A stretch of DNA of 64,000 bases from Cristatella mucedo (taxonomy: Eukaryota; Bryozoa; Phylactolaemata; Cristatellidae). How positions within the stretch are numbered: position 1 is the first letter of the stretch; each line of letters starts with the position of its first letter. Shown here piece by piece: positions 33,546 through 49,250 of this stretch. The notes beneath the pieces were generated by a model that did not search any database, was not told the origin of the DNA, and saw nothing but the letters and a program-made list of their open reading frames with translations. Position numbers and translations under genes: made by a program. The DNA is taken from the NCBI GenBank assembly GCA_009760855.2, contig WPIO01000009.1, positions 8,588,001 through 8,652,000 on the forward strand. Direction: 5' to 3'.

Positions 33546-36500
33546 TTACGACGTCAGCACAGATGCTTCAGATCATCCGACCACATTCGACCACATTAAC
33601 CTCGGAGGCCCAACTCTGGTGTCACTGACCCGTGAAAGGCTAGAGCTTGAAGTCGTCAGACGACTCCTGTGTCAGATGCAGATAACGTATGGCTCCCAGG
33701 CCACCAGAATACCGCAATAAGAAATCACCGAAATACCGAAAAGAGATCACGTGCCTATTACAGTTCTCATTATCAGGCTTAGCAATATCTTGGCATGCCA
33801 CATGTCAGCTGGATCAGCCGCTGGCCAAAGCCACTGGGCCGAGCCTGAAACACCCTGCCGCTATGACGCCGGACTACTGATGGGACTGGTGCTGGCAGTT
33901 TGAGAAGCTCAGAGCTTTGATCTGGACCAGGTCGAACATAATCGATCTCCAAATGCTGGATGGCTCGCTTTATGGGAGACGTGGAACCATCACGTGCCGA
34001 TCAACCGGCTGGTCACGTGACGTGGTCATGGTTGCCGACCGGTTGCTGAAGCCAAGCTGAGCCAATCGCTGCTGCTCACAGCAACAGCAGCAGCAGCACT
34101 CTCCCTATCTTAGTCTGCGACCTTGCCAGCCAGATTGGAGCAATAAGATTGAAAAATGATGGCAACAGCCTAGTGGCAAGCTGAAATGATGCAGAGAGCG
34201 ACAACTCTGGGTGAACCCAGGACAACCGTGATCTAGACTATGCAACCGGCTCGCTGGAGCCGAAGCTAAGGAGGCAGCTACCCGCCTGTGCGACGTGCGA
34301 TCTGTCTTCCCACCCGGTCAGCTGGTGCATTCCAGCCCAACGATTCCAGTGGCGGATGCCTGCACGTGTTCGAAAAGACAAGCTGCGGCCTACGGCTCCA
34401 TGCTCAGAGCACATGGAGCACACAATCGTGGCTGACTCTTCGCGTAACTAAATCAATGCTTTGCTGCTCTCCCGAAGTATCCTGCACCTGCGAGGCTCAT
34501 ACTTACGCCGTCCGAGGGCACACATGCTGGAGGTGGGCAAAGGCCGCAGCCTCAGCACCTCCACCCCCCCCCCCCTGCGAGGTTGAGTTCGAAGACCTAA
34601 ACGGGAATAGATCAGCCCTTGCACGGTAAACCAGATATTAGATCAAACCAAAATACAATTCATCGGGCAGCCGGCTCGTTTATTATTAGCCGCATGGCTC
34701 GGTTCGCTCAACCAACCGGGCAGTAGGCCCTGCTTATGTTGCTAAATATATCTAGCCAGCACCCAGTGAAATAGCCCCTGGGAAGCCAAGCAAAGGGAAT
34801 TATTGCCCTTAAGCAGTTGTGCACCTAGCTAGTTGTTCGGGAGAGTGCTGTTGGAAGAGTTGGTGCAGGATTCTTGAGAGAGAGAGGGAGAGACTGCTTG
34901 CTTCATGGGCTCCCTTCAACTTGTGGCTAGCACGTCGTCACAGCGGTCTTTTAGCAAGATGGAGGACTAATCGCACAGTAAATACGTAATCAGTAAATAC
35001 GAGCAGCAGTGCCCCAGGACGATCGGTCGACGTGCAGCGACACTGCACAACCTGTGAGTGCAGTACCTGGCACGGGCCAGTCGGAAGATTGCTGCTAAGT
35101 AAATATTGATCAGCAACTTCCACGTCTACCGGCATAGCTGAGACACATAGTTCGGACATTGGACTGCTGCAATATGTCGGTGTGCCTTCGTCGTGGGCTG
35201 CGTGCTGAATTCATGACGAAATCGGCCCGAAACCAGACCAGGGCAAACACGAGTGCAGCCGCTAAAAAAAGGCAGTTCAAGGGTGGGCCGGACAAGGCTT
35301 AGGCCAAGGCCAGATGAGCTGCTTCGTGGAATGCTAACAAAGGCGATTAGAAGCATCGTGCAAGCAGGCAGTCGAGTAGCTGGGAACTGGTTCGTTCGAA
35401 GCCTGCGAGAGTCTGCGAGTCGACAGACATTTAATTTGGATTCGGTGGACTTGCATTCATACAGATGCCTTCCAGAAATCGAGGCCGATACATGAAGAAA
35501 ACGATGTCGACCTAAATCGTCAATGACAGCTGCCAAAACTAGCAGCCGGCTGCAGCCAGTCCGTGGGTGGACACAACAACTCCAAGGCTAGTGAACTCGC
35601 CAACTGATCTTGCTGGGTGGCCGGCTTCGAAGGGCAGCAGATGCTCAGGGCACTACCGCGGCCCTTTTGAGCATGTCGCACTCATTGATTTAGTCACTGA
35701 GCAGGGCGCATGCTCGGGGCCTGGCGGCTGATACGAAGAAGAATGGACCCGTTTATCCGGTGCCCAACGAGGGAGAAAACCCCTTCCGGGTGGATGCACT
35801 CGGACAAGTCGGCGGCTGTGCTCCAATTTGCTGGCACCGGCGAGACATCGTCGGGAGACGACCGAGGTCGGGCAGCAGGTCACCCGATGCTCTGGGCCCG
35901 ACCGACGATGTACATCGCCCGACCTGCCCGAGGGCAGCCGGTCAGAAGCAACCGAAGCAGCTGCAGCGCCCCCAAAGTTGGGCAGGAGCCTCCTCTTCCG
36001 ACCGCCAGAAAAAGGGAAGAGGATGGGGAGGGGCCCGAGGTGTCGCACGCTCGGTGAAAATGAGCAATAGAAACAAGCAGGCTTCACTTGCCGGTCTTGT
36101 GGAGTGCGAGCCAAGGCACTCTGGCACCTCGCGAGCAGCACGGCACGGCACAGCAATGACCCCACCACGTGACCATGACGTCTCTGCGGATCGTCGAAGC
36201 AGACGTCGCCGTCTGGCCACGGGCGCTCGGCTCGAGCCATGCTCGGGCCGTGCCGGTCCCCTCTCGAGCTTTCGACAGTTTGGACTCGAATCTGCATCTC
36301 TCGAGCTCAGTCTACCTCGAGTTTCCTGGCATTCGTGGGCTAGCTAGCCGGCCTTGCAGCCGCACTGCTGAGCCAGAAGCGAGCCAAGTGAATGCTAGCC
36401 GTTGCAATTGACTCAACCCGTTTGCTATACATTTGAAAGTGGGTCATTCAAGAAATACTGGCTCGCCGGCGTCATCTCCCTCCCTCTCACTAGCTCCGAG

Positions 36501-36554
36501 GCAGAGCTGAGAGCCCTCGGTCGACGTCATGCCATAGATGGCAGCAGAACTTAC
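33546..36554. other. Intergenic, increasingly CpG-rich
   Basis: No supported gene. From about 34.5 kb the DNA becomes GC- and CpG-rich. There is a C run at 34563-34576. Overlapping open frames on both strands at 35.65-36.35 kb are typical of high GC and lack domains. Confidence 0.45.
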
Positions 36555-37020
36555 CGAAAGAGCTAGACCGAGATTCACTTCCGCCACCTCCTCCTCCTCC
36601 AGCTGCCGGCGTGCCATTCCGAGCCTTGCCGGTCGGTGCTGGCCTCTCGCCCTTGGTGGCAGCGTCCGGCTGCTGTCTCCCCGACGTCATCTCACCGAAG
36701 GCAGCGACGGCGGGTGCGGCCGCGGCTGCTGCTGCCAGCACATCAGCTGCGGCTTGGCTGCCAGTCTCTGGTGAGGACGCGTCAGCGACAGAGACGCCGC
36801 GGCGATCTCCGCCAGGCGGCGAATGCAGCCTGGGCGACAGCTGCTGGGTCATGAGACCCTTTCGATGCCGAATAGTCCTGGCCTCGCCGTAGGCATCCCT
36901 GAGCAGGGCCGGCGGTGCCGGCGGCCGGACGTCGAGGCTCGCGGCCTCGGTCGCAGGCGCGATGGACGCGAGCAGCACGCCCACTTCCAGCCACAGCCAG
37001 CAGCGAGAGAAAAGTCTCAT
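36555..37020 (-). CDS. Candidate first exon of a secreted or membrane protein
   Basis: From ATG at 37018-37020 a 155-codon frame begins MRLFSRCWLWLEVGVLLASI with APATEA-AS after it: a plausible signal peptide (basic n-region, hydrophobic core, A-x-A cleavage site near residue 26). A Pro/Ala/Gln-rich, low-complexity stretch follows (DVRPPAPPALLRDAYG, then Ala and Gly runs). The frame meets a perfect donor CTTTCG|GTAAGT (36554-36549 intron side), phase 1, the usual phase after signal-peptide exons. No downstream exon was identified. The frame is open further upstream to 37203, so the start is not certain. I do not recognise the family. Confidence 0.4.
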
Positions 37021-37055
37021 GTTCTCTGAGCAGTAGTTGTGAGTGCCACCGCCGC

Positions 37056-37079
37056 CGCAGCAGCAGCAGCAGCAGCAGA
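37056..37079 (+). repeat. (CAG)8 run
   Basis: Short trinucleotide run just upstream, in the antisense direction, of the candidate signal-peptide exon. A mixed CAG/CGG run at about 37816-37852 is similar. Confidence 0.85.
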
Positions 37080-38658
37080 GGCAGCGGCAACGACCGCGAT
37101 GAGTCGCTGAAGGCAGTAGCGCAGTCGACGACAGAGAAGGTCCTCTTGGCCGCAAGACTAGTGCACGAGCGACGGTCGGAATGGCAAGCGTTCGCCTGTG
37201 CAAAGACGAAGGTTCAGACGTCAGCTCAGCTCAGGAATCGCCAGTCAGCGATGCACGCGAGCTTTCATTGAGGCTTTCGCGGCAAAATGCAAAATGGCTG
37301 CGCCAGCCAGCAGCGAGAAGGCAGCAGGCAAGCAGTCGCAGCCCGAACAACGGCCACGATATCAACCGCGGGCGGGCTGGGTGGTCATGCAGTCTAGACT
37401 AGGGGCAGGGCCATGCACTGCAAGCTGTGCACGTGATGGTGCATGCGTGCGTGTGTTTGGGTTGGGTGTGAGCATCCTTGGGTTGCCTTGCCACTTGATG
37501 AGTGCCAGGTCTCCTGTCGCTGAGCGATAGGCCTCGTGCGAGGCATCCGAGCAAGCTGAATGAACAGACAGACTAGCTTGCACCGGTTGAAACCTGACAG
37601 GAAACCGACGGCTGACGATGAGCCTGGCACATCGATAGTCCACGATGGACTCTGGAGCACTAACTGCACTAACTGCTCTACATGTCCTGTCCGCTACCTT
37701 CCATCTCTGTCGGCTGGAGCCTTAGCAAGGCCGGGTTGAAAACGTGAGAGGGAGAGGTAGCTAGCTGTCTAATATATTGGGCTGGTGGAGGCAGATGGGC
37801 GAATAAGCAGCACTGGCAGCAGCAGCAGCGGCGGCGGCGGCAGCAGCAGTAGCGGAGATGGCGAAAAATGTAGACCTACCACTGTGCGGTCGCTTTTCGC
37901 TCGACTCCGTGGCCACGTGGTCACTATAGTTTCTACAATGATGGCAAGACCAAGCTAGTAAGTACCTCACAGAGCCCGAGCCTCAGTCAACGCTGGCTAC
38001 TTAAAAGAAGGCGGAAGCCCGACCATAGCGCCACGGGTGGTCCAGCGTCTGCACCCTGCTGCCTGAATTTGTGGGCTCTGCGGTGCTGTGTGTGCGGTCT
38101 GGGCAGAGGAGGCTGGCAGAGCAGGTGGTCAGGTGAAACACGCGAACGCACGCACGCGCGTGCGTCTGGCGATCGGAGGAGGTCGAGCCTCAAGTGAGCG
38201 TGGAGCCAGCCGAGCCGGAGGAAGCTACGACTACGGTCGGGCGCCGGCAGCAGGATATATTTAACAGAGAAAAGCCATTAGCTGAATCTGACGCTAGCCC
38301 TGAAACTAGCGAACGAGTTCTCACGAGTTCTCGCTGCTGCTACTGCTTTCTTACTGCTGGGCGGCACAGAGCACAGAGTGGCAAGGCTTCGCGCGAGGCG
38401 AGAGGATCGTCCGAACCGGTGCGTTGCAGGGCTGCCGAGCCTAGAAGCGATGGCTTCGTGGGAAATACACGGGTTGGCTAGCGTACATCGAGTACCACAG
38501 CGAGCGAGTAGCACCAGTAGCTGCCGAGTCATCCGTGCTGACTTGATTTTTGCATTTGAACCAATCTTAAGGTCTTATCTTAGCCTTTCTTCTTGTCGGC
38601 ATTTGCTGACTCCTCGAGAGCCGAGATCCTCGCGGTCCGCGGTCCTTTTTTCGAGCTA
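37080..38658. other. CpG-rich intergenic DNA, no gene seen
   Basis: No domain-bearing frame. The left part could be promoter or 5' UTR for the minus-strand exon at 36.6-37.0 kb. Confidence 0.4.
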
Positions 38659-38798
38659 ATTCGTGCTTACGTTGTGCATGCAACCGCTAACCAATTGACA
38701 CTAACCGCCCTTTTCCAGCTTTCGCGAAGCTACTGGTAAGAGATTTAATTACCGCGCTGGGCGCTACACAAGCGGTCGCATTATTATCATTTTATTAT
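38659..38798 (+). mobile_element. LINE-A/SINE2-type 3' end, decayed
   Basis: TTCGTGCTTACGTTGTGCAT, CAACCGCTAACC, then GAGATTTAATTACCGCG, GGGCGCTACACAAG and ATTATTATCATTTTATTATG. This follows the LINE-A 3' UTR and tail with heavy decay. Confidence 0.5.
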
Positions 38799-39206
38799 GC
38801 TCACGCCCACCTGCTTGAGAGCACTTTCAAGAATTCGAGCTCACAGGCACGCACGCAAACGTGTGCAATCACGCGTACACACGAACTCGTTCGGAGTCCG
38901 GCATCCGAACGCTGGACAGTTTGACAGGCGTTTGACAGTAGCGGCAGTTGATTTACCGGTCACAGCTCAGAAGCTGAGCGCTCCAGGGGACCGTAGAGCC
39001 TTGCTCGTAAGGCTGGCTGGCGGGACGGGGGGGGGGGCTGGCTGGCAGACCGTCGAGCTTGAACTTCGGCTCAGAGCTCACTTTCGGCTGAGGCTCGGTG
39101 TCCAAATTCGGTCACCAGCCGTCAGCAGTCCATCTGCCGACGAGTACATTATGCCGCCGGTTTACTAGACCGGTACAGAGACGATACGGCAGAGCACGGC
39201 CGCAGG

Positions 39207-39248
39207 CTGGACGCCGGCCACGCCAGCCACGCCAGCCACGCCAGCCAA
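39207..39248 (+). repeat. 9-bp tandem repeat (CCAGCCACG)
   Basis: Three to four near-perfect units at about 39213-39248. Confidence 0.8.
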
Positions 39249-39496
39249 CGACGTCATCGACGACCAGTTGCCCGTAAGCTGCAGCAGCACTAACGGCGCT
39301 GTACAGTGGGCGTTGCCGCTCTCGGCCTCGAGATCTGACGCACCGCCATCGATGACCGAGGTGTGCGGAGGGCTTGACAAGGTCAGGCACGTGTAACCAG
39401 TACCGGCGGTTTCGTGCGAGCCCACCCATCCTGGTGCCGCTACCTTGGTCCCCTGCAGCCGGTCACTCCAGGCTGCTGGGGACGACTTGCCGAGGT

Positions 39497-39671
39497 GAGA
39501 GAGAGAGGGAGGGAGAGTGTGAGAGAGAGAGAGGGAGAGAAAGAGAGGGAGGGAGGGAGAGAGAGTGTGAGAGAGAGGGAGGGAGAGGGAGAGAGAGTGT
39601 GAGAGGGAGAGACAGAGACAGAGACAGAGAGAGACTGAGAGAGACAAACAGAGACGGAGAGAAAGACAGGC

Positions 39672-39767
<96 letters not shown>

Positions 39768-39775
39768 GGAGAGAG

Positions 39776-39833
<58 letters not shown>

Positions 39834-39893
39834 TGAGAGGCAGGGAGATAGAGAGACAGACAGAGAGAAACAGAACGAGAGAGGGAGAGACAG
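39497..39893 (+). repeat. Long imperfect (GA)n polypurine tract
   Basis: About 400 bp of nearly pure purine, mostly GA with GGGA, GACA and GACGGA interruptions, densest at 39679-39830. Frames translated from it (Arg/Glu or Leu/Ser runs) are not genes. Confidence 0.96.
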
Positions 39894-40682
39894 AGAAAGT
39901 CACTTCCGACGCAAAAGCAAACGAACGGAGAAGTATTGCGGGAGTTCTCGAGGAGAAAACTGCTGCCGCAGCGTCGGATCCTGGATGCTAACGCGATCCG
40001 GGAGCCACGCGCCTCAGGCTGCGGCCACCGCCAGTCGCCTGCCACGCAGTCGCCCGCCTCGCAAGGCTATCCATCTCGGCCGCCGCCGACCACGCCCACT
40101 AGCCGCTGCCGCCCCCTCGGCGAGCCACGCGCACGCCACGGGGTGCGCGGCAGCCAGTGCAGGATGCCGGCGGGTGGTTGTTCAACGAGCTCAATCGACG
40201 GCCTCCGCCCGTCGGCCCGCCAGCGGCGCCGCCTGCGCCGCCGCCGCCGCCGCGTAAGCAGCTTCAGCCAAAACGGCGGCCGAAACTATCGGCTGCCGGC
40301 CTAAATGCAAAGCTAGCCAGTCTAAGCCTCCACGCACCAGCCGCCGAAATCCGACCGCCACCCCATGCTGCCTCCCGGTCCAAACCGACCCGCTCGATGG
40401 GTCTAGATCGACGAGCGTCGGATGCTTAGCGAGCAGGATGTCCGCCAGACTGCGGTCTCTCACGCCGATCTCTCCTCGCTCGGGGGCCTCGCCAGCTCGT
40501 CGATGTGGGTCGCAGCGATGGCGGGCGCGGCTCGCTCCACGGGCGCCGCGGGCCCGAAGCACGCTCGGATCGACGTCGGGATTGACGGAGCGGCGCTCGG
40601 CAGCGACGCGTCGGACTGCCCGGCGGATGGCTCCACGGACGCGGCTGACGGCGACTGTCGTGCCGGACACGCGGTCACCGTT
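39894..40682. other. CpG-rich island between polypurine and polypyrimidine tracts
   Basis: Very GC-rich, with long overlapping frames on both strands. Repeats of Pro/Ala codons come from GCC/GCG runs. No domain was recognised. Confidence 0.45.
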
Positions 40683-40902
<220 letters not shown>

Positions 40903-41149
40903 TCCCCTTTCTCCCCCCAAACTAAGCCACCAACCCGCCGGCGCTCTGTCTCTAGCTTCTCTTCTTAAGCTCAGCGCGAACCGGCCGCTCACGCCCGCGC
41001 GCCACGAAGACCTAGCGACCGGTCTACGAGCGAGTCCGGGCGGCGAGGGCTTTTAAAACGCGAGCGCCGGCGGCGGCTGACCGCTCTCACCGTCTTCGCT
41101 CGCGCCCGCGGCAGTGGCTCGGCTCTCAGCGAGCTAGCTGCGGAGCTTT

Positions 41150-41191
41150 CCTCTCTCTCTCTCTCTCATCGCTCTCTCTCTCTCTCTCTCA

Positions 41192-41251
<60 letters not shown>

Positions 41252-41254
41252 CTT
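41150..41254 (-). repeat. (CT)n tract
   Basis: About 105 bp of CT with two CATCG interruptions. Confidence 0.93.
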
Positions 41255-45385
<4,131 letters not shown>

Positions 45386-45387
<2 letters not shown>

Positions 45388-46234
45388 TACGATTTTATCA
45401 TCGTCATTGCTATCATTGTCGTGTCATTATTTTCGTAATTCTCTCTTCAGTGGGCCGACCCGAAAATACGGGTAGCGGGGTTCCCTGTACACCGTAGCAA
45501 ACATTATTTGGGTTAATGTAACTTATCTCGCCAAAGCCAGGGATGAGTTTTTTACCGCGAGCCACCCTGCGCCCCAAAGTTAGTGGCACTTCCGTCTGTC
45601 CAGCATGAGGCGGCAGAGAGGAGAAGCGGCGGTGGCCTCTACACGGGCATTGCATTCGTTGCGGCAGCGCGCGCTGCTGTTTGCAAGCGAGCGGCTCAGT
45701 ATCAGCTGACCCTGATGCTGAGCCGGCAGAGCAAGGGAGGGAGGGCAGGCCGGAAGCTACGAGCTCGGCATTCGGCAGCGGTGAAACGGCGGCGCCGTAT
45801 CAACCAGCCAGATTATGGCTGGTAATCACGATTCGCGATTATGCGACAATCATTACCGCGCCTTGAGGTTGGCGGCGGGCAGTTGCGATTCAGGCAGAAT
45901 TCGGCCGATTGGAACTGCAGGAGGCCGGAGAGCTGTTCGTGTACGATGTGGCCGGACTTGATGTGTTAAGATGTAGGGGTGAGATGGACTGGATGTGAGC
46001 GCTCATCGTCGCTCATAGCCGTGCTGCTAGGTTACGGCGTGGCCAGTATTCGGTGCGCGTCGGCTGCGGCTAGCACCGCTACGAACGCTGCGTTTGTGGC
46101 CTAGTTCTGACCAGACGTAGAAACCGCAAGTAGCGCTTGTAACAATTGCACCGCACAGCGTGGAAGGCTCTGCACACAGCGAGCCAAACCTGAACGATGC
46201 AAGGTAATTGCAAATGGTGACCGCAGCAAGCGCG
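45386..46234. other. Intergenic, no gene seen
   Basis: No coding, RNA or transposon signal was recognised. Confidence 0.45.
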
Positions 46235-46372
46235 GAGCTGGTTTGGCCTAGTGATTAAGATGCTCTCGCCCCGGCCAAGGTCAGGCCGAGGTCGTGGGCT
46301 CGAGCCCCGTGGCATATGTGAAGCATCTGAATATAGAGATACATTTCTCTTAGGCGCTATGCAAACGAGTTA
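46235..46372 (+). mobile_element. SINE2 copy (tRNA-derived, most complete)
   Basis: GAGCTGGTTTGGCCTAGTGA has the A-box-like TGGCCTAGTGATTAAG; GGTCGTGGGCTCGAGCCCC is the B box (GCTCGAGCC). Then GGCATATGTGAAGCATCTGA, TATAGAGATACATTTCTCTT and AGGCGCTATGCAAACGAG, which resembles the LINE-A tail. Head and tail together make about 138 bp. Confidence 0.85.
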
Positions 46373-47977
46373 TATCTACAAATTTATAAGATGGTAGGTC
46401 CTTAAAGGTAGTGACCGCCGCAGGAAGCTTGAGCTTCAGACTTTTGGCGCGAACGAGCTGCAGGCTCGATCGCGCCAAAAGATTTCAATTTAGCGCGAGC
46501 GCGGACGAGATTGCGATGTTGACCAGCGGGCAATCGGAGAGCGCCTTGAAGGACCGCGCCTCCGCCACGCCGCCTGGCCCGCAGCTGCTGTCGCCGCGGC
46601 GTACCGACGAGTCCCGGATTTCCCCTCAGTACGAACGCGCGTGGCTAGTGCGAGCACGTTTAGATGCGCCAGCGAGCCCAACCGATACTCACGCGCGTAT
46701 GTAATGGATGCAAATCGCGAAGCCACCCGCTGCGTCGCCGCCGCCGCCGCCGCGTTCGCTTCGGAAGCCAGACGTAATTACATCCGAGGCCACGTCGTCG
46801 TCGACGCGATTGACTGTCATGGCGGCTGCTCACCTTTTTGCCCCCCATCGCTCCGCTTGCAATCGTCTTTCTTTGGCGGCTTTGTGCGGTTTTCACTCGG
46901 CCGCAGTCAAACTTGCTCTTTAGCACTACTGTGACCGAAATCTAAGCATTGCGCCTCCGGTGTCTCTTTAGACATACGGGTTTTTAATCAAACCTTATTC
47001 GCGGGAGCAAGTTTTTCCGACGACTCCCCGATTGAACTTGCACGCGCGCGCGCGCGCGCGCTGAGGATCCCGGAAGTGAGCCACTGCGGTGCTTGCGAGT
47101 AGATTTGTGGATTTCAGGCTTCGTCTCGTCTCGCTTGGCTCCCGCATCCCGCGGCTCTGCTGCCTGTAGCTAAGCGCACGCTCGAGCGCGCTCGTAGCGC
47201 GTGGCAAGAAAGCCGACTCGCGGCGCGAGCGCCGCGGCGCCTGCGCCGCGAGCTCCTTTGAATCCGCTCGCGCACCGGACTGCGCTGCCGCCGCTGCCGC
47301 CGGCTTGCGCCTGTAGGCGATCGCGACGTCAATGCGCGAGGCTGCGGCTGATGCTGCTGATGTCGCCGACCGGCGAGCTGACGGACCGCGCCGCTCGGCT
47401 TTGTATACCGCTCGTACGGTTGCTCTCATGCTCGGTATTATTTTATACTTGACGAACGCAGCAACGAAGCAGCGACAGCTGCTATCCCTTGCTATCCCGG
47501 CTGGCTGGGTCGGTCGCAGGGACAGATGTTCGCTGTCCCATGCAGAAAACCGTCGGCGGGCTTGCAGCGACTACCCCGCGACGCGTTCCGCACTGGCTTG
47601 ACCGGCAGGCAGCGCGCGCGCGCGCGCATGCATCGCGTGGCCGCCGGTCGGCGCCGATCCAGGAAGCCGCGATCCGAAGCGTTCGTCGGCGCGTTGGACC
47701 GCAACAGCGCCTGGCGGCAGCCTCGCTTTGGCTTCGGTAATTGTCTTAGTGTCAAAGCCGCTGGAGCGTGGCGTAAACAGATTGCCGCAAACGAGCTTGA
47801 GCCACGTTTGGCCGCGTTTCCAAGGAATCGATTAATGAAGCATTTTTAGCTCTCGCGCTGGTTTCCATGAGAATTATAGATTTCCCTGAAGCGATATTTT
47901 TACGTTTTTTGCGAGAGTATTTGTAAGAGAGCGACGCACGCTTGAGTTTGCGTCGGTATTTGTTTTCTCTCACTCAC
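46373..47977. other. CpG-rich intergenic DNA
   Basis: (CG)n runs at about 47041-47060 and 47612-47626, (CCG)n near 46738-46754 and an ATGGCGGC motif at about 46817-46825. No recognisable gene. Confidence 0.45.
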
Positions 47978-48097
47978 GCTCTCTCTCTCTCTCTCTATAG
48001 CTCTCGCTCGCTGTCTCTCTATAGCTCTCGCTCGCTGTCTCTCTATAGCTCTCGCTCTCCATCTCTCTTGCTCTCTCTCTCTCTCTCTCTCTCTCTC
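47978..48097 (-). repeat. Imperfect (CT)n tract with 25-bp units
   Basis: (CT)n flanks two or three copies of TATAGCTCTCGCTCGCTGTC spaced about 25 bp. The right end is pure (CT)n. Confidence 0.9.
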
Positions 48098-48676
48098 CGT
48101 CTGCGATGTCAGCGGTGCCCAAGTTTGATCTTAACCGTGAGGGTAAAATCATACACAAGCAACGCCAGAGCGAACTTATCGCCTCCAAACGTTTCACGAG
48201 CTCTATCCCTACATTCCTCGTGGCTTATCGGCACGATATTGTATTCTGAGACTTGCGAGCCGTGTCGCCAATCACGAAGATATTCAACCGGACGAAGTAC
48301 CGAGTTTTTCAGCCAGCAAGCCGCCGACCTCGGCTCTGACGACTACGAAAAGCCTGGCGCATCGGTGCAGCCAGCCAGTTTCGGCGGCGGCGGCGGAACC
48401 TGTGGAGTCCGGCGGTGGAACCTTCTGGAACTAACGCTGCTGAGCGATGCAAGCGACAAGTCGTAGCGAGAGCTCTGCTCTCACAGGCTCTCACTCACTC
48501 ACTCCACCACCTCTTTGCTAGAGCTACCGAACTGTACAAATGTACAGCTATTTGACTGCCAGAGTTAAATACAAGTGCACGAGCAATTAGCAGAATCACA
48601 ATCCTGATCGTAGAGGTACTGCCTTTCATCTGAAATTAAGCCAGCCGCTGGTATCGTGCGTATACGGTTCACTCAA

Positions 48677-49250
48677 TGCAACATCGCACCACTTCTCGCT
48701 GACCTGCACTGGCTACCAGTCAAGCAACGCACTGACTTCAAGGTTTTGTCGCTCACTTTTAGGTCTCTTCATTCTTTGACTCTAGCCTACCTATCAGATC
48801 TACTCCCCATCAGGTCAAGCATCGTACCACCCGCTTTTCGGAATCCAACAGTCTACAAATACCTCGTACAAACCTCAATTCTTTGGAGACCGTGCATTTA
48901 GTTCGTATGCTCCCAAAGCCTGGAACTCACTCCCGTCTTGCGTCACGACATTCCCCGACTTGACCACATTTAAAAAGAAACTAAAAACGCACCTATTTAT
49001 GACAGCATTTAGTGGGTCCCTGTGATTCGTCCTTGATGTGCTTGTGCGTACTGACACTGTGCATGCTGCGACTAACCACACTTGCATGCTGACCCTGTGT
49101 AAGTCACCCCTAGCCATGTTATTGTTGTTGTTTATTAAGCATGCTGCCACTAACCATTCGATCGCATTTCCTTAGCAGCAACTGTAAAGCACCTAGAAAG
49201 AGAGTAAGTTCTCTGAGGGCGCTTTATCAAGTGTATTATTGTTATTATTA
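48677..49250 (+). mobile_element. LINE-A fragment (5'-truncated)
   Basis: Starts ACTCAATGCAACATCGCACC, then follows the LINE-A C-terminal reverse transcriptase region, 3' UTR and hairpin (AAAGCACC/GGCGCTTT) to GTATTATTGTTATTATTA. Frameshifts break the coding frame near 48.80 kb (CCCCATCAGGTCAAGC). Confidence 0.9.

Noticed and set aside
39165-40045. Long Ser/Leu and Arg/Glu frames over the GA tracts (also at 40.7, 41.2, 47.9, 57.0 and 57.7 kb)
   Set aside because: They are translations of dinucleotide repeats, open in several frames by default.
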